Under the pieces are notes generated by a model, which worked only from the letters and a program-made list of their open reading frames with translations, was not told where the DNA came from and ran no database searches. 64,000 bases of DNA, taken from contig NC_054085.1 of NCBI RefSeq assembly GCF_017562075.2, forward strand, positions 36,474,039 to 36,538,038, read 5' to 3'. A program made the position numbers and the translations under genes. The stretch is from Anopheles merus. Its lineage: Eukaryota; Arthropoda; Insecta; Diptera; Culicidae. Position 1 is the first letter of the stretch, and every line of letters starts with the position of its first letter. Below are positions 1 through 13,875 of the stretch, piece after piece.

Positions 1-379
1 ATTTTCCTCCCAAAGCCTACTGTGAGTGAATGTGTATGTGTGTGTGCGCGCACGTGTATGCTAGTGTGTGATTCACGGGGAAAAATAAAACGCACAAAAG
101 GGCACACCACAATCGGAAAACCACGCCGGGGCGTTCATAGGAAGGAAACTTACTGTTCCCCGTGTGTGTGTGTGTCCCTGTGTTGTGTACGACCCTGATT
201 ATTATGCACTGTTTTTAGGGGTGAAAAGTGTATGTGTGTGTGAGTGTGAACAAGGCACAATAGCGGAAAGCCGTTAACGGAGCGAAGAAAAAAAAAGAAC
301 AACACAACAAGGCCCGTCTGCGGATCTGTTGCCGCTGCTGACATCATCGTGTCATCGTCATCCAACTAATCGTCATCAT

Positions 380-441
380 CAAATAATTTTGAACTGTTCG
401 GTTTCACGTGTCGCGTGTCGCACCTTCGCCAACAGCTAAAG
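380..441 (+). other. Candidate 5' noncoding exon end (strong donor at 442)
   Basis: The sequence AAAG|GTGAGT at 438-447 is a near-consensus splice donor. It is preceded by mixed-composition sequence without a useful reading frame, as expected of a 5' UTR exon. It could be an upstream noncoding exon of coracle, whose first coding exon opens with a good acceptor 27 kb downstream, or belong to a gene outside the window. The left limit is arbitrary, and nothing else in the sequence proves transcription. Confidence 0.2.
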
Positions 442-3400
442 GTGAGTTTAAAATTCAAACTACAATTTCTCGTTCAGCAACGATTTGTACGGCTTAATGT
501 TTCTGTCTTAAATTCCACTTCCTTGCCATGCATTTATTCCTTTTTTCGAATAATACAAGCGTTCGCTGACGAAGCCGGTGCCGTCTGCATAAAGGTTTGG
601 ATGAAAAAATGGGGGATATAAAGAAGAACGGCCCGAAAGAGTGGTCAGCGTGGCAAAGTTACTAAGGGTGTAGAGGTGAGGAGCGGGCCGGTGGGGTTAG
701 TTTTTCGAGAAAGGGGAGAGAAACTGTCTGTGGCAACCAAAGCGGAGCGACCAATAAAGCAAAGTGGAATATCAAATAAGGTGCAGTAAACAAGCAGTCG
801 AGAAACACCACAGACTCGCGCACACACACACACACATACGGCAACACTCCAAAATATGTAAATACACAAACCACCAACAGTGTATCCAAAAAAGAAAGGA
901 GCAGAAGAGAGGCGGCCCATTTTGTGTGTTTGTGTGGAGATTTTGTTCTTTTCGCTTCACCCTTTCTTCTGTGGCAGCGTGGAGCTATGTGAGTGGGTGT
1001 GAAGCAGGGGGGGGGGGAAGAGGTGGTGAGGATAGTGTTTGGGGTAGAACTTGACGAAAGCCCCGAAAACCGAAAAGTAGAAAAACTGGTTTTGGCTCCC
1101 TCTCTGTCTCTCTTTCCTCAACTCCCCACTCACATGTAACAAAATATACAACACAACAAAACGCAGTGAGCCGCGAAACGCGCGCTGCTGCGGTTGGAAT
1201 GGTTGGTGCCGGTGACAAATGTGTAATTATGAAACCGTCCAATCGAATTAATTACATTGCCGCAATTTTTGTCCATAAGTTTCACTCAAAATAGGTTATT
1301 TGCCATTTTTCATTATTATTCACTATAGTACATTAAGTAATGTCATGTTTATAGTTTCTAGTGCAAACACGATACATTTAGTGGAATATTTCAATCTAAT
1401 ATTGATTAAACTAACTTAAACTACTTAACTTCACTTTATCCTCCACATCCACTTCATCTGAAAGCTTTCTTTCTAAGAAAAACCAATAAAATAAATATAA
1501 AAGTATTCCGGTTTCATATTTACACACACCCTGCTGGCTTGCGTTCAAAACACACACCGGCGCGCGCGGCAAACGGCACAACATCATCATCATCATCAAG
1601 CGCATTTTGTTCACGGTTTTGTTGTGGGTGGGTGAATACACACAAACGGCCCCGACCACAGATCGAGCGCAACGATCCCTCCTCTCTTCCCTCCTCTCCC
1701 GAGGGCGTTGTACAATAATAATTCGTTATTTCATTTCAAACCCTCTTTCTTAACATTATTCCTTCACTGGGAATGGGTTGGAAGGGATACGGGGGATGGG
1801 GAGGCACAAGACTTACCTGGTCTGGTGCGCCTGCATCTGTATTTGTGCGATCGCTGACCAACCGGTTCGAGAGCGCGATCAAGCCTCGTTGGTGTGTGGA
1901 TGGGGAGCACCGTTTTTTGAATTCTTTCCGTTGGAACCGGCATCCAAGAATGAGGCCAAACAGCATCACCACCACCACTACCACCAATACCACCGAATGG
2001 TTCAGTGATTGGCTGCGGCGGTGACTTCGTGCTCTTCTCGAACGCGCGGTGTGCTTCAGACACGGGCGGAAAACGGAAATGGTTTCCCCTGGTGGTGGTT
2101 GCTAAATGCCGAGAGAGGAGAGGTCTACTAAGTGCAACAGCGCTCTAACACACACAATCACACACATACCCGTGCAAGTGCACCTGGGCGTGATGCACCG
2201 GAAACCGGAAACGATAAATAGCCAGCGTTTGAAAGAGTTATGCTTTTTTACAAGAAACCACAGACAGGTTTTTAGCGCCATCGGGCATAATGTGTGTGTA
2301 GCGAGTTTCTGGGTCATTTCAAAGTTCGAGAAAAAAGTGGATACAATTTAAACCATTGTTTCATAGTTAAATGTTTTCAAGAGTTCGTTTTTTTTGTTTC
2401 AAAGATTGAAGAATTTCAACCGTAAACATTTATGTCCCTCCAATGCGGATACATGTTCAACATGTAACGGAAATCATAAAATGAAATACAAGCTTCTCCC
2501 GTGCGCTCTGTCGCATCGTGCCCATACCTTGGCTGGTGCCCTTGGGACACCCGCGAGCATCCTGTGACAGCGGCACATCGGGAAAGAAAAATGTCTTACG
2601 GGGCGAAAAGGTTACTCCCGAAAATTGCTCCCCAAACGTGGATGCCACAACGCCCCCAACACGTCCGCCAGAGGATGACGCTTTGGCGCGGAAGATAAAC
2701 TTTCCTGACACTGACACTTCCGACATTGCCAGCAACAGAGGCACGTTACAGAGAGCGCAACTGGGGCTTTCCGATATCCAATCTCTCCAATGGAAGTTCG
2801 GAAGGGTTTGGGAAATGACGGAGTGAAAGGAAGGATAGAATTTCCCAGCTCGGATATACTTTCGCTCGCGCGCGTGTATGTGTCTGGTGTAAAGTGTGAA
2901 ATTTATGTCTCTTTACCTTCCAGCGGCCACTTCCGCATGATGGTGGTGGATGGATGTGAGGGCATGCCAACGGAACACTCCCAAATGCGGGTAAAAATAA
3001 CAGGGAAAAGGCAGAATGTGTATTTATTCTTTTGTTTGGAAAGCAACTGCAGTGTGTGTGTGTTGGAAAGGGTTTAAAGCGGGGACATAAGGAGTTAGTT
3101 GAGTGTGGGGCTTTCTGTTAGCAGACTGCCAGTCACAACTATACCTGTACATGTTTGCTTATGTAGCAAGAATTGTGGTAAAAGTTACAAGCAAAGCGTG
3201 CGGTTCTGTAAAATAAGGGTATACATTGAAGAGATGAAGTGAAAAAGAGAACCTAACACTAGGAATAGTGGTGATTCTTGCTCCAATTGCTATGAATATG
3301 CCAATAAGTAATGCTCCAATGCTTAAAACAAATATCCTCAATGTCCCACCTCAACGTCCCTGAATGTCCCAAGGTCCTCAACATCGTCTCCGTCGTCTAG

Positions 3401-5566
3401 CACAACCTCTGAATAATGAATAAAACCAGCAATTTTCACTTTCTGTCTGTCCCTTTGCCTACAACTTGCCAACTATCGCCCATAATCAGTTAATTTTCGC
3501 CCGTTTCAACAAAAAAAAAAACGCCCCTTAATGCCTGAGGCGACGTCCAGCTTCGTGAGCGGCGGCAGTGTACTATAATTTCCCCCGCCAAACCCTCATT
3601 CTCACTATCAACACGCACCACTTTTCAGTAGATAGTACCAAAGGGAAAGGTTCTGTAATGGAAAAAGAAAACACGAACCAGAGTTTCCTTCTTTTGCTGT
3701 AAGCCTTTCGACCGATGGCCAATAGCTTCAACTAGCGAGAATTTGTGTAAGTGCTAGGGGATGTATTTGTCATGTGGCGCCAGCATGTTGGAGGTTTTGA
3801 CGACGGCGAGTCTCGGCAAGCGTTCTTCCGTCGCGCCTATCGTCTGACAGACACAAAAACTTACACACCCTGTGGGGATGTACATTTTTGGGGAGTTGGG
3901 GAGTGCTTTGGTCGCCCAAACATACAACCAGTCGTTCCCGTTGGAGCTCACCGTGTGCTTGATTATAGACCGCCAGTTCCGGATCAGGGGGGGTAGTACA
4001 GTGACTCCTCTGTCGCTGGTTGGTTGGTGCTCGGAGCGCCCAGTGGCTTAGGAAGTCCAGAAATAGAAACCCCGCTGGTAGCTACCCCCTTTTGGGTCAT
4101 AGATAGATTGGAAATGGGTTTCCCCGTTTCTGTTTTGGACGCCTGTCGATGATGGCGTCCCGCGGGACGACGTGCATGATGCTAATTGGCCCTTAAATAC
4201 CTCAAAACCGAACCGTCCCAGTCTTCCTAATGAAGATTCCAATTTGAGAACTCACAGTAGGGAGCAATAATAGTTTGTTGGGTGAAGCAAAAATGTGAAG
4301 ATATGACGTACCTGACATTTTAGGGAGAAGTAGTGCGTGGTGTTGTTGGTGAACGAGGTTATTCACCTGTAATTATCAAACACACAGCAGCCAAGGGTGT
4401 ATTGTAGGTGGAAAGGGAGAAAGGGAATAGAGAGAGAAAAAGAGCTCTACAGGTGCACATGCTCATAAAGCTTTCTTTCCCTTCCATTCTGCTGAGACAC
4501 ACCATGGTCGAAGAAAGGGGGAACATTTTTTTGGGAAAGTACATAGACCCCTTCATTGTTCTAGCTTTTTTACCCTCCTAACCCTTTCACCATCGTTGTG
4601 GAACGACGGTAGCAGGTTAGCAGTGAAACAAAGCGAACATGGGTGCCAGAGCAAGCATAATGTTAGGGTGTGGTCCCTCCACGTTGCCCCCGCGTGGTGC
4701 TATATGACACGTGTCTCTAGGCGTTTTATGGGGAACTAAGCGGTGTGGTCTGTTCCAACATTTACGACGTTGTTTCGTACAAAATTGCCTAAACCTGTTT
4801 TTAATCACAATTTCACCGTTAACCTGTGCGCGGTCTACCTTGTTTTACATCACATTGTGGAACAGATGTTTCCTCAGGTCGAAGTGTGGAACTTCAAATT
4901 AAGGTTTTACGACCTTTGTTCGTTGATCTTGGAGATTGTTGACTTCCTTAGATACATTAATCGCTGACATCTTCCTAATTTCGTATTACATTTATTAGAA
5001 GAACTTTGGTGACCTAAATAACTTGACATTGACTAGCATTACTGTCGTGGGGCTAACAGCACATTGGAAAGAATTTCCAGACAGCACGACCACTACCACA
5101 GAATACGTGTGCAAACGATATATGCAATCGAAATGTGTGTAGTGTGAATAGTAAAATAAAAGATGACATAATGTTTGCAGCTGTGTACGCGCAGTTTGCT
5201 TCTTTTTTTGTTTTTGCTCGCATCATCCAATGATACTCACGGTCAGCCACGCTAACGCCATCCACGAACGCGCGCTAAAAGCATCGATAGCAGGGTATAT
5301 GGTGGTCGTCTCCGTCCGCCAGATGTTTGAGTCAGCGGCGGCATCATTTGACAACTTGTTAGTCTGAGCTACGCTCTCGTCTATTTTGTGTGTGTGTTTG
5401 TGTGTCGCGAGGCGAACTATCGAGTGGGGCCTTTAAACCTAGCCACTGGGGGACATTGACAGGTGGGCGAAGGGTGCTGCTGACCCGCCGCAGATCGGAA
5501 TCTGCTGTTGGCGCTTGGTCGTCAGAGTGGAGATCGTTTTTGTTAGTGATCGTGTGACAATATTGG

Positions 5567-5596
5567 GCGGCGGCGGCGGCAGCAGCAGCAGCAGCG
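5567..5596. repeat. GGC/AGC trinucleotide microsatellite
   Basis: Five GGC-type units run directly into five AGC-type units. The tract is not inside a convincing coding frame, and the surrounding region is moderately GC-rich. Confidence 0.8.
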
Positions 5597-8500
5597 AAAC
5601 AATCCTCTCACGCAGACAACGGTAGAAATGTTGCGTTGCGCGCGTGTTTTTTACAGCGCTTTTGCGCGACCGCACCTTTTCGTCCGTCAGTTGCGTTAGA
5701 TCTGGTGGCACCAATACAAACACACACACACACGTGTCTCGTACGGGGGGAAAGAATGCAATGTGGATTTGTAGGTTTGGTGGCGTTTGAGTCATTCCTT
5801 GGGAAGGTAGGTGCTGATAGACAAAGAGTTTTGGGCGTTAGACGATACCATTTGAGCTGAGAAAAGATCTTGGTCCTTCGAACCGGAATAACATCATATT
5901 CTAACATATACAAATCAATTCCCAGTCATCATTTTACTCCGCTGTGAGTGCCCAAGTAACATTTTCCTAATTAGAAGCGTTTAAGCACAAACCATAATGA
6001 AAGTACAGAAACAATGCGCGTTTTATCCTAATCTTCGTGCTTCTTGTTCCGTAGCATGAAGCCGTTATTTTTGAATTTCTTTTATTCTTAATTTAAAGTC
6101 GAAAAACGAGATGCCTTAACGACTTCTTTTTATAATGCTGTTGTTGAACGCTAAGTGGTGAAAAAACAAAAGAATAATCAAACTTCAAATCATTTAGTGA
6201 TCGTTGAACTATCCCCCTCTTCCTCTCTGTTTCAAACTATTACAAATTTTGCATGTGAAAAAAAAAACGGGCCCGCTTGTTCTCGCCCAAGTAATGCGTC
6301 GTGCTCACACTTGAAAACGCACAATCCTCTTAAGTGCATTGAATGGCGTACTAGGCCCGCTCTGCACCCCAAAGTGCACCGGAGCATAAACCACGTACTT
6401 CATTTTGTCTGACATTGGTGTCGGTCGGCTGGTGTGGTCTGCAGGCAGGGTGTTACCGGGGGTGGGAGCCTATTGTTCCGTGGCCATTTCAATCAGCACT
6501 CGCCACCACCTGCGGGGTAGCTCCCGATGGGGACAGCTTTCCCGGGAGTCTTGGTGCTGGGTTGTGCTGGTGCTGCTATTGTGAATAACGGTCAATGCTC
6601 ACACACACACACATTAAAAAACGGCTTCTAGTTGCACCGATTGCACGCGGTTAAGTGCATTTTATTTTGCCATTATTCCATCCGTCCGGTTCGGATTCGA
6701 CGCCAGCGAGAAAAAGGCTCCCATAGCTCGGCAGGGTGAATTCTCGTCCTCCTGGAAGAAGGGGGGGGGGAGGAGGGGAAGGGGGGGTGGATGAAGGTGT
6801 TATTAGTTGCGATTGGCAGGCGAGTGCCTTCGCTAGGCAGTGTGGTGTGTGCTGTATTGTGGTGGTATCGGAACACAATTGTGTTGCCATATAACATGCT
6901 GAGGGAGAGGAGGAAGCTTGATGGAGTTGCTGCAGCTCACCACTGATCGGTATTCGGATCAATCGGTGGTCTGTCTATTGGGACGTGGTTTATTTCCTCC
7001 GAGGCTATTGAGCTGTTTCCTTCTCGGGATGATTGGAATAGTTGTGCAGCTGATAGTAAAAAGCTGATTGCAACTGGGGTGTAATAGTGGGGAATTGAAA
7101 TGTATTGATTAGACATAGAAAGTGTGTTCCGATTGAGTGCTGGATGTTGTTGTATATCTTTTGTATGATAATGTACAGCTGCTTAAGTTAATTGTCCATT
7201 AAAATCATTTTATCAATATTAATTCTCTAAATCTATTGAATCTATCCTTTAACCTCATTATAAACATTTGATACGTCCAACTTTCAGGCTAGAATGAGCA
7301 ATGAGTTTCGATGAGATTTGAACCTGTGCTGGATATTCAGAGCGTATTATTTGGCAGCATGCTTCAGATTACACTATGCTGGTGGCCATATGGGGATCCA
7401 TTAAGTTTGCATTTTGATCATACCATGTTTTATAGCATCATCATCTTTTGGCGTTTCCTTTCCAAGAAGCTAACGCTTAGTATCCGATTCCGCTACCATC
7501 TTTTCAAAATGTTTGAAACTATACATCGTCTTTAAGCAATCTTCCATTTGTTTAAGAGACCTCCGGAGAACTTTATTTCCGCCATCGCGAACGTTCGTCT
7601 TTCGGCAGCAATTGACGGTGTGTTGCGTATGTGGTAGCGAACTTTCGATTTGCTGAATCAAATTCAATTACGGACCCAACCGGAATACGAACGAGCTCCC
7701 CCGATCCCCTCCTCCCCACAAACCACCGTTGGTTACTCCACTCCAAAGAAGATCGCGCGCACAAGCTTCATCCAGCAACTGTGTGCTGGCTTGATTTCTA
7801 TAAAATACTGGAGAAAAACACCCTCTGCGCGCCAGCGAAGAAGAAATGAAATGTTATTTTCCTTTTTGCGCGTGCTTGCGTTGCTGTCCCAAAGAAGAAC
7901 CGCTCGATTCTCCCGCGTGTGCACTAAATTCGACAGTGAGCGAATGGTCTATCGCATGATGTCATACTGTCCCGAGAACACCATCATCACCATACCAGTT
8001 TTCTGCCTGATGCTGATGATGCTGATGATGTTGATGATGCTGCTGCTGCTACTGATGGTGTCATACTGGTTTGTGGCCTCGAAGGCGAAGATCATCATTG
8101 CACCATTTGCTCGTCTTCTCTGAGAAAGGGAAGGGTGACCGGGCCAAAGTTGCAAAACGCCTCCCCAACCGTTGGTGTGTGTGTGTGTAGGCAAAGTTGA
8201 ACAGCTAATAAAAAAGAAGAACAAACATCGTCACAACCTAGAACACCGCACGGCAGTGCTCCCCTCCGTCGTCTATCTCGCCCCTCCCAAAAGATGAAAC
8301 AAACTTACATATGAATATAGATGAAAATTGTGTCAAACGAGCGAGAGAGACCCAAGGGGCGACCCCAAGCGAGACCTTTCCACGCCGTTTTGGACTCACA
8401 CTCGGCAAATAGTATTATTGTTTGAGGTGCGGTGACGATGTATTTCGATGCTACTTTAGTGTGCGCTCAAGAAAGTTAGATACACACTCGGGCCACACCC

Positions 8501-11500
8501 CGGCAGAACAGCGTTGCTGCAAGTGAGTTAGAGCATTGGGGTGTCCGCCGTTCGCTACTCATTGCAGGTGCGTGGTGTGTTGTGGAGTGTGATACGAGCA
8601 AAGGTTTTTTTTTGTTGTTGCGAAAGCCCATTGCCCGATGTCATCTCTCGATGTCATCTTTCGCTGATTTCAATCAAACGTCGTTAATTGGAGTTGATTG
8701 GACGGCAAGTTGAAAGTGGTGATGCGCATTTGGGCGGAATAGAACAGAACAGAAGTTTAATGTTTTACGGTCAATTTGGAATGAGTTCATGTTAGATTCT
8801 TACACTGTTTGAAGGATTTAAAGTGGTGCCCTTGTACTAATTGGTCTAATCGCGTAACTAATACGACCGGTTTAAGGCCAATTCTGACAAAGTCTAGATC
8901 CTCAACAGTTGTTCGCAATATTTTACTACTTTTTATGACAAGTGTTCATCCAGATTCTAGGTCTAAACCCTTATCTCCAATTTTAATAGGCTTCAATCCC
9001 AGTTTTACTACCCAGTTGGTAGACGACGACAGAATAACTAGCAAAACATTATTGCACATAATGACACATTGCTGCATCTATCCGGCTTTCGTGAAACTCT
9101 CTGCCAACATTCCTAAATCGACAGTCGCCATTCTTTTGCTCATCAGTCACCCATCCCGGGGGCGGGGAAATATTGTGAACCCAATTGAGAACATGGACAG
9201 GGAGGAAGAAATGAGCGCGCGCAGTCTATGGGTTTTTATTGTTATGATGGCATCATCAAAAACCCTTTCCCCCCCAACAAAACATGCCCGGAGAGATCAT
9301 GCTTAAGTGTAGCTGTTGAGGCAATGGTAAAAAAACGCCGACAACGACCGTTTGTTTTGCATGTCTGAGGACCAGAATGTCATAGCGTGTCGTTGTTGTC
9401 GTCGCCGTCGTCGTAAGAAAGAAGAGTGCACAACGTGTTCCTGTTCGGGGTTTCATTAAGCATTCCTTCGACGTGTGGTTTGGTGGTGTGCCGTTTGTTT
9501 TCTTCGTGGTGAAGTTCATTAAAAAATTCTACTCCACACTCTCTCGCCCCGGTGGTGACATCCTGTCCGACGATGGCAAAGGAGCCACCTGTTCGAGACA
9601 GACACACGATGGTGGTGGTGATGGTGGTTGCCCACTTCACTTGTAGCGAGTGAATGGTTGCTTCCCTTGTGTGTGCATTAACCAGTGGCACTGGGAGTGA
9701 GGGCAGCAGGATGAATGGGATAGCTGTCACTTGTACTACAAAAAATCTCGCCAACACGATAATCGACTCCGCCGCCCTGGATGGGTTTGTGGGCCATTTG
9801 AATGCGCTTTGTGTGTTTGTGCTCATTATGCTATAAATTTATGTTTCCCCTTTGCAAAGGAGGTTGAGTGTCCGAGAAGACGGGGCTACTAAGACATCAT
9901 CTCCGCATAACTGAAGATGATTGTGGGTGCGTAGGAGTTGTAGGGTCTTGTACTACCTCCACAGAGAGAGAGAGAGCCTGGTGCATCATAAATTCCCCAC
10001 AACATTCGCTTCCCGATCTACGTTTCCTATGCTCAATCCACCACCGTCCCTGTCCTTTTCCCATTCAGAATTGCGTTTCATAAGTATGCATCAGCAGCGA
10101 ACCTTGTGTGTCATAAATTATGAAATTCTTTGCCTCTACTTCCTTCTCTCTTGTCCTTATCTCAGTTCTCGGTTGGAGTTTTTGTTGCGTTATGAATAAC
10201 ATTTCTCCTCACGCACGTTATTACACGCACGCTTAATTTCTTGTGCGTTTTTGTTCGCCTCTTTTCTTTAAACGCTTTAAACGCCTTCCCGTTTCTTCAG
10301 CTGAATGCATATAATTATCACCCGCTACCATCAGAAAAGCACACGAAGTGAGAGAGTGAGACAGAGAAACTAATAATCTAGGCGTCAAATGAGACACAGA
10401 CGCATTCCTGCATCAACCGAAGCGAAATGAAATAAGGACCGAGCCGTCACGTCGTCGTCACCTCTTGTGTTCGGATTAGAAAATCCTACTTGTGACGTGT
10501 TAAAAACGGAAAGATGAATTTGAACATTCAAGGAGTGAAAAATGGAAACTCTTCCCTATTATGACACAGGCAGCAAGTTTGTCCCATCCCCAACGTTTCG
10601 TTACTCGACGTCGAGTCGCGAGCGGCCTCTAATGCCTCTGTGTCAGCAGCAAATGTCATTCTATATCTAGGACAGCAAAAAAAAAAAGAAAAGCTTTTCC
10701 GTCTGTGTGGAAGTTGTCGGTGTTTGATTGTTTTCATATTAAGTTACAAAATAAACAAACGGTCGCAGCACCGCACAAAACACACACAGACTGGGCTTGC
10801 GCAAAGATTCTAATGCAATTTTTGCTTGCGTTGCTCCGTTGCTGCTTGTTTGCTCATGTTCATCCTATAAAGGTGTCAGATGTTACGCTCGGCGTCATAG
10901 TTTGATGAATGTTTTATTTGTTGTACGGCGGAATAGTTGTGTTGTTTGAATTATTGCTGTTACTATCTGTTTACTAAACATTTTACGACAACTTTCGGAT
11001 CATTCCAATATGTTTTTATAACAGAATTGATGTGGCTACGATCTGTGTTAGTTTCAATCAGCTTAGTACCTTTATTTACTTTAGATTTCTGCATTGCTTG
11101 CTCAAGAATTCTCATCCATCGCAAACGGGAAATTTGCACCAAACACACGTTGACATTGCGCCTTACCTTACCCATCCATGCGCCTCTCACCAAAACCGCC
11201 CCATTCCAGTAAGTAAACCGACAGGGTGTGATTCAATTGAACCTTCAAAAGCCATTTGCCGGCTCTGCCGAAGCTTTCATTGATTGCTCAAGCAAAGATA
11301 TCAATTTCTCCTAGGTAAAGTCACCCGATGTGTCTTCCAAAGAAAGGGAACGGGGCAATCTAATTTGCAACCGGAAGGAAGGAAGGCAAGCTTAAACTCC
11401 TCACCACGCCCCAGCTCAGGAGGAGTGAACTCTCTCTCTCGGCCGCGCATTAATTTCCTTATTCCGTGTCATCGCGCGACCGAATCAGTCGGCTGTGTTG

Positions 11501-13802
11501 CGATGAAAGAGGTTGTTCCGTTTGAAGTGGGATGGAAACTCAATTTTGCCGTTGCGATTGATGATCCATGGCAATGATGATGGGCAAGGTGTGTGGGTCG
11601 GGCTGTGTCCTAATTTAATGTTCCCCCTTTGTGCTCTTCTCCTTCGCCCTTCCTTGCGCACCACTGGAAAGTGTGGCATGAATGGGAAGCTCTCTGCGTC
11701 TATTTAACGACACAACACACCGCGTCGTAATTGGAAGGTGAAAAAGCAATGACATTTTTCAAGCACGATTGAGCAAATATTGATCATCATCCAGCTCGGC
11801 GAGAGAGCCTAGACGATAAAATGAGGGCTGGTTTTTATTTACTGCAAAGTTAATGTTATTTAAGGTAATTAACCCATTATTGAAGTATCCGCTCTGTACT
11901 CACTACCAAAGAGAGGTATAAGGCATTTGTGCAACAACCAGTGGGAAATGTCCTGCTCTCTGCTAGCGGTGTGTCTGTGGTAGGATGAGATCATCGCTCC
12001 GGCAAACTGCACGACCGAATCGAACAGAATCGGTGGATGATGTAATTACGAGTTGACCGAACCACCGAGCTGCTGTTACTGCCGGACAGCAGGCAGCGCA
12101 CGGATCGTGAAGCGGCGAGTGGAGAGGAGGTGAGGTTTTGTGATTTAAAGCCACTGTCGTTATTACATTTTGAACAAATTACCAAGAATATCGATCGACC
12201 CAAGCGCGCAAGTGAGACGTCATTTTTTCAGTTCGATTGAAGTTGATTCACACATCCAGATTACGCTCAAGTGGGCTCCTTACATAGCATGTATGCGTGG
12301 GGCAAAAGCACAACAGTGCATTAGTGGCGTGCCATTAGTTTAACAGTACTAGGAGAGAGAACAATCACTTTTCTTTCCCTTGCCCTATTTTAATATTTTC
12401 TTGCGCGTTTTTACTTCTCAAGCATATGAACCAGTTGTTGGTGCTGTGGATGCAATTGTTTTCTCGTTTGTCCATTTACTGCACCAGAAGCTCTGACGGA
12501 TGCCCGGAGATGCCCGTTCCCGTGCATACACACACACACACACACCAACCACACATGTGTATGGGGGAAGGTGACCCGGTCTAGTGCACTCTCGCACAGT
12601 TGCACACTTGCACGTATCATAAATTTTAAGCACGTTGCAGCAGCTAAAGTGTGCCAGTGGTAACAGCAGCAGCACACGAGAAATGGGTTGGTGGGGGTGG
12701 TTGGCGTGTCACTGACACACTGACTTATTGCTTCTATTAATAGCGGTACGTCATCACTTTGGCTGTTGGGAAGAGTTAACCTCACTTTCAACCCGATCCG
12801 TCACGACCCACTCCCATCTCCCACTTTCAACACCGAATTAGTGGGGAATGGTTAGAATTCCGTTTTTCGGTCGTTGGATGTCAATTGCCACCCGAGCACG
12901 ACGAGACACGGGCCGCTTGGTCGGGTGAAGATGTCACGAGTTGCCCTGAGGCATGATACACCGTCCTAAACGCATATACGTTCCAGCGCATGTCTTGCTT
13001 GGCGATGTGCCGGGATCGTTAGTCTGCTGGAGTGGAACTACTTGAAATTGATTTGAAGCGAATGCAACTTCTGTTTGCCAAGCTCCGTATCCTAATTGCC
13101 GATTTACGCTTCTCACCCGAGCCTGTGCTCGATACAAAAGGGAAACATTGAACAGCAGACCTCGGGTCCTGGGTGTGTCCACTTGAGAAATTGTAGCAAG
13201 CCACTGAGCGCTCAATATCATCGAAAGGGAAGTAAAAATAACGCACACGACGCACACAGAACAGAACTGTGTTTTTATTGGGATATAGACCCCACCGTAC
13301 GTATGCAATTGCCCGCCGGGTTATAGTGCGGAAGGTCGTTTCCTGGGGTGACCACCAGCACAGGAAGGGTCTGCCAGAATATCTTCCACTCTTCTCTAAC
13401 CTCTCTCCGAGACCTTGGCCTGAAGCAACCACCGGGCACGATCGGCGGAAATCGTTGGTTTTTTTCGGGGGTTTCGGGTTTGGTTGGTGAAGGTCCCGTC
13501 AACGCCGCATGACATCATATGCCGTGTTCGGCCGAGGTCAGCTGCGCACTGCAAACGTGAAGCGTTTATTATTCTAAACTCTGCCGTCCTTAAGGGCGGC
13601 AAAAGACCGTTTATTTTCATATAAAACAGACGGCCGTGTCTTTCTTGGTGCGACAATAAACTTTCTAGATCAGCGTAGGAATCGTAGTAGCGCTTCGTTT
13701 TCGTCTTTGTTGGTCGTTTCTTTGATTTTATGTCATATTAAAGTCATTAACTCTTCATATTCGTTGAAAACGGAACAGAAAAAGGACGTCATATTTGTGG
13801 AT

Positions 13803-13875
13803 CCAGATTTGATTCGAACCTGCGACCTGCGCTATCGTAAGCCAATCGTTTGGCACAGCACTACGAATACACTGG
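13803..13875 (-). repeat. Degenerate tRNA-like sequence (possible SINE fragment)
   Basis: On the minus strand a perfect B-box-like GGTTCGAATC lies about 40 bases downstream of a loose A-box-like TAGTGCTGTGCC. The T-arm does not pair properly, so this is not a working tRNA gene. A similar arrangement (TAGTG followed by CAGGTTCAAATC) is present on the minus strand near 7312-7378. Either may be a fragment of an old tRNA-derived repeat or chance similarity. Confidence 0.3.

Noticed and set aside
7650..8123. 157-codon frame with a hydrophobic Met/Leu run
   Set aside because: The hydrophobic run is produced by a CTGATGATG-type simple repeat and the rest has no similarity to a known protein.
8809..9306. 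165-codon plus-strand frame
   Set aside because: It has no recognisable motif, AT-rich codon use unlike the real exons, and no supporting splice sites or neighbours.
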